From: JAGTVG01 sp942491935
GTDB taxonomy: Bacteria; Bacteroidota; Bacteroidia; Cytophagales; Cyclobacteriaceae
Assembly (NCBI GenBank): GCA_942491935.1
Contig: CALOCZ010000041.1
Span: 13,797-77,796, forward strand
DNA length: 64,000 bases
Direction of reading: 5' to 3'
The notes beneath the pieces are model-generated. The model was given only the letters and a program-made list of their open reading frames with translations, had not been told where the DNA came from and ran no database searches. How positions within the stretch are numbered: the stretch's first letter is position 1; each line of letters begins with the position of its first letter. Shown here in pieces: positions 63,550 through 64,000 of the stretch. Position numbers and translations under genes: made by a program.

Positions 63550-64000
63550 ATGAAGGATAATAAGCACTTTGAAACAAAAGCCATCAGGTTTCAGTCCGAT
63601 CAAACCTATAATAAAGAACATTCGGTTCCTATATATGCCACCTCAAGTTTCCTTTTTGATAATTCTGAAGAAGCCAGGGCGCTATTTGCAAATGAGATTG
63701 AAGGGAATATATATACCCGTTTTTCAAACCCCAATAACGAGGAGTTTATCTCTAAGCTTTGCCTTCTTGAAGGAATGGAAGATGGTGTAGCTACGGCCTC
63801 CGGCATGGCTGCAATGTTCCTGAGTATTGCAGCATTCCTGGAACAGGGGGATCATCTAATTGCTTCCCGTGCTGTCTTTGGATCTACACATCAGATCATT
63901 ACACAAGTCCTGCCGAAATGGGGAATTACTCACACTTATGTCGACACCAACCATCCGGAAACCTGGGAAAAGGCTGTTTTACCTAATACTAAAATGCTTT
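63550..64000 (+). CDS. Cys/Met-metabolism PLP-dependent enzyme (MetZ/MetY-like), N-terminal 150 residues; runs off the window
   Basis: My translation from the ATG at 63550 stays open to the right edge. It begins with FETKAIRFQSDQTYNKEHSV and then SVPIYATSSFLFDN, NIYTRFSNPNNEEFI and ATASGMAAMFLSI, typical of O-succinylhomoserine or O-acetylhomoserine sulfhydrylases and related gamma-synthases. The PLP lysine lies beyond the window. These enzymes make homocysteine or cystathionine in methionine synthesis. The neighbouring OsmC and rhodanese genes fit a sulfur theme. The exact substrate is not assignable from the N-terminus. Confidence 0.9.
   Translation, partial: MKDNKHFETKAIRFQSDQTYNKEHSVPIYATSSFLFDNSEEARALFANEIEGNIYTRFSNPNNEEFISKLCLLEGMEDGVATASGMAAMFLSIAAFLEQGDHLIASRAVFGSTHQIITQVLPKWGITHTYVDTNHPETWEKAVLPNTKML

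Noticed and set aside
1..64000. CRISPR arrays, phage genes, transposases, tRNA and rRNA genes
   Set aside because: I searched by eye for regular repeats, DDE-type transposases, integrases and cloverleaf or CCA patterns and saw none; a covariance-model scan was not possible.

Overview
The window is chromosomal DNA of a free-living Bacteroidota bacterium, most likely from the Cytophagales or a neighbouring order. The evidence is a SusC/SusD pair, an UnbV/FG-GAP lipoprotein, an IPExxxVDY protein, the order acpP-fabF-rnc beside pyk, an Lgt with a large periplasmic insertion, MbnP-family lipoproteins, and weak Shine-Dalgarno signals in AT-rich DNA. I saw no rRNA, tRNA, CRISPR array, phage or transposase.

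Layout. 1-3.2 kb (minus): a sodium/solute symporter and the N-terminal part of a GH94 phosphorylase. 3.5-6.3 kb (minus): amtB-glnB, ending in a clear terminator, then miaA. 6.4-13.8 kb (plus): a 1461-residue hybrid histidine kinase, a lone receiver protein, a 92-residue unknown, an MBL-fold hydrolase and an NFACT/RqcH gene broken by an amber stop. 13.9-23.2 kb: pyk and an IPExxxVDY gene (minus), then acpP, fabF, rnc, nadE, lgt and an Omp85-like gene (plus).

23.3-40.8 kb is a polysaccharide-utilisation region. GH26 and GH51 lie on plus. GH3, YceI, a type-B carboxylesterase, an UnbV/FG-GAP lipoprotein, SusD and SusC lie on minus. Substrates are probably decorated hemicelluloses such as mannan or arabinose-bearing xylan. 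The region is damaged: GH3 and SusD carry frameshifts, the GH51 3' end lies in an imperfect direct duplication, and two gene ends (a DUF5916-like protein and an alpha/beta hydrolase) survive as remnants.

41.3-53.2 kb: a YwqK/MORN-like protein, a B3/B4-domain protein, small unknowns, a YkuE-like phosphoesterase, a tetR-tolC-adaptor-RND efflux operon and an alpha/beta hydrolase. 53.2-57.7 kb (minus): two tandem pairs of an MbnP-like lipoprotein and a di-heme MauG/MbnH-like enzyme, the most attractive system here. 57.9-64 kb: a CarboxypepD_reg-like protein, a MATE transporter, a Tat-exported Ntn asparaginase, a frameshifted PhoD-like phosphatase, then rhodanese, OsmC and the start of a Cys/Met-metabolism PLP enzyme.

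Four genes contain indels or a nonsense codon inside otherwise well-conserved sequence and a fifth has a scrambled 3' end. Read-level checking is needed to separate assembly error from pseudogene formation.
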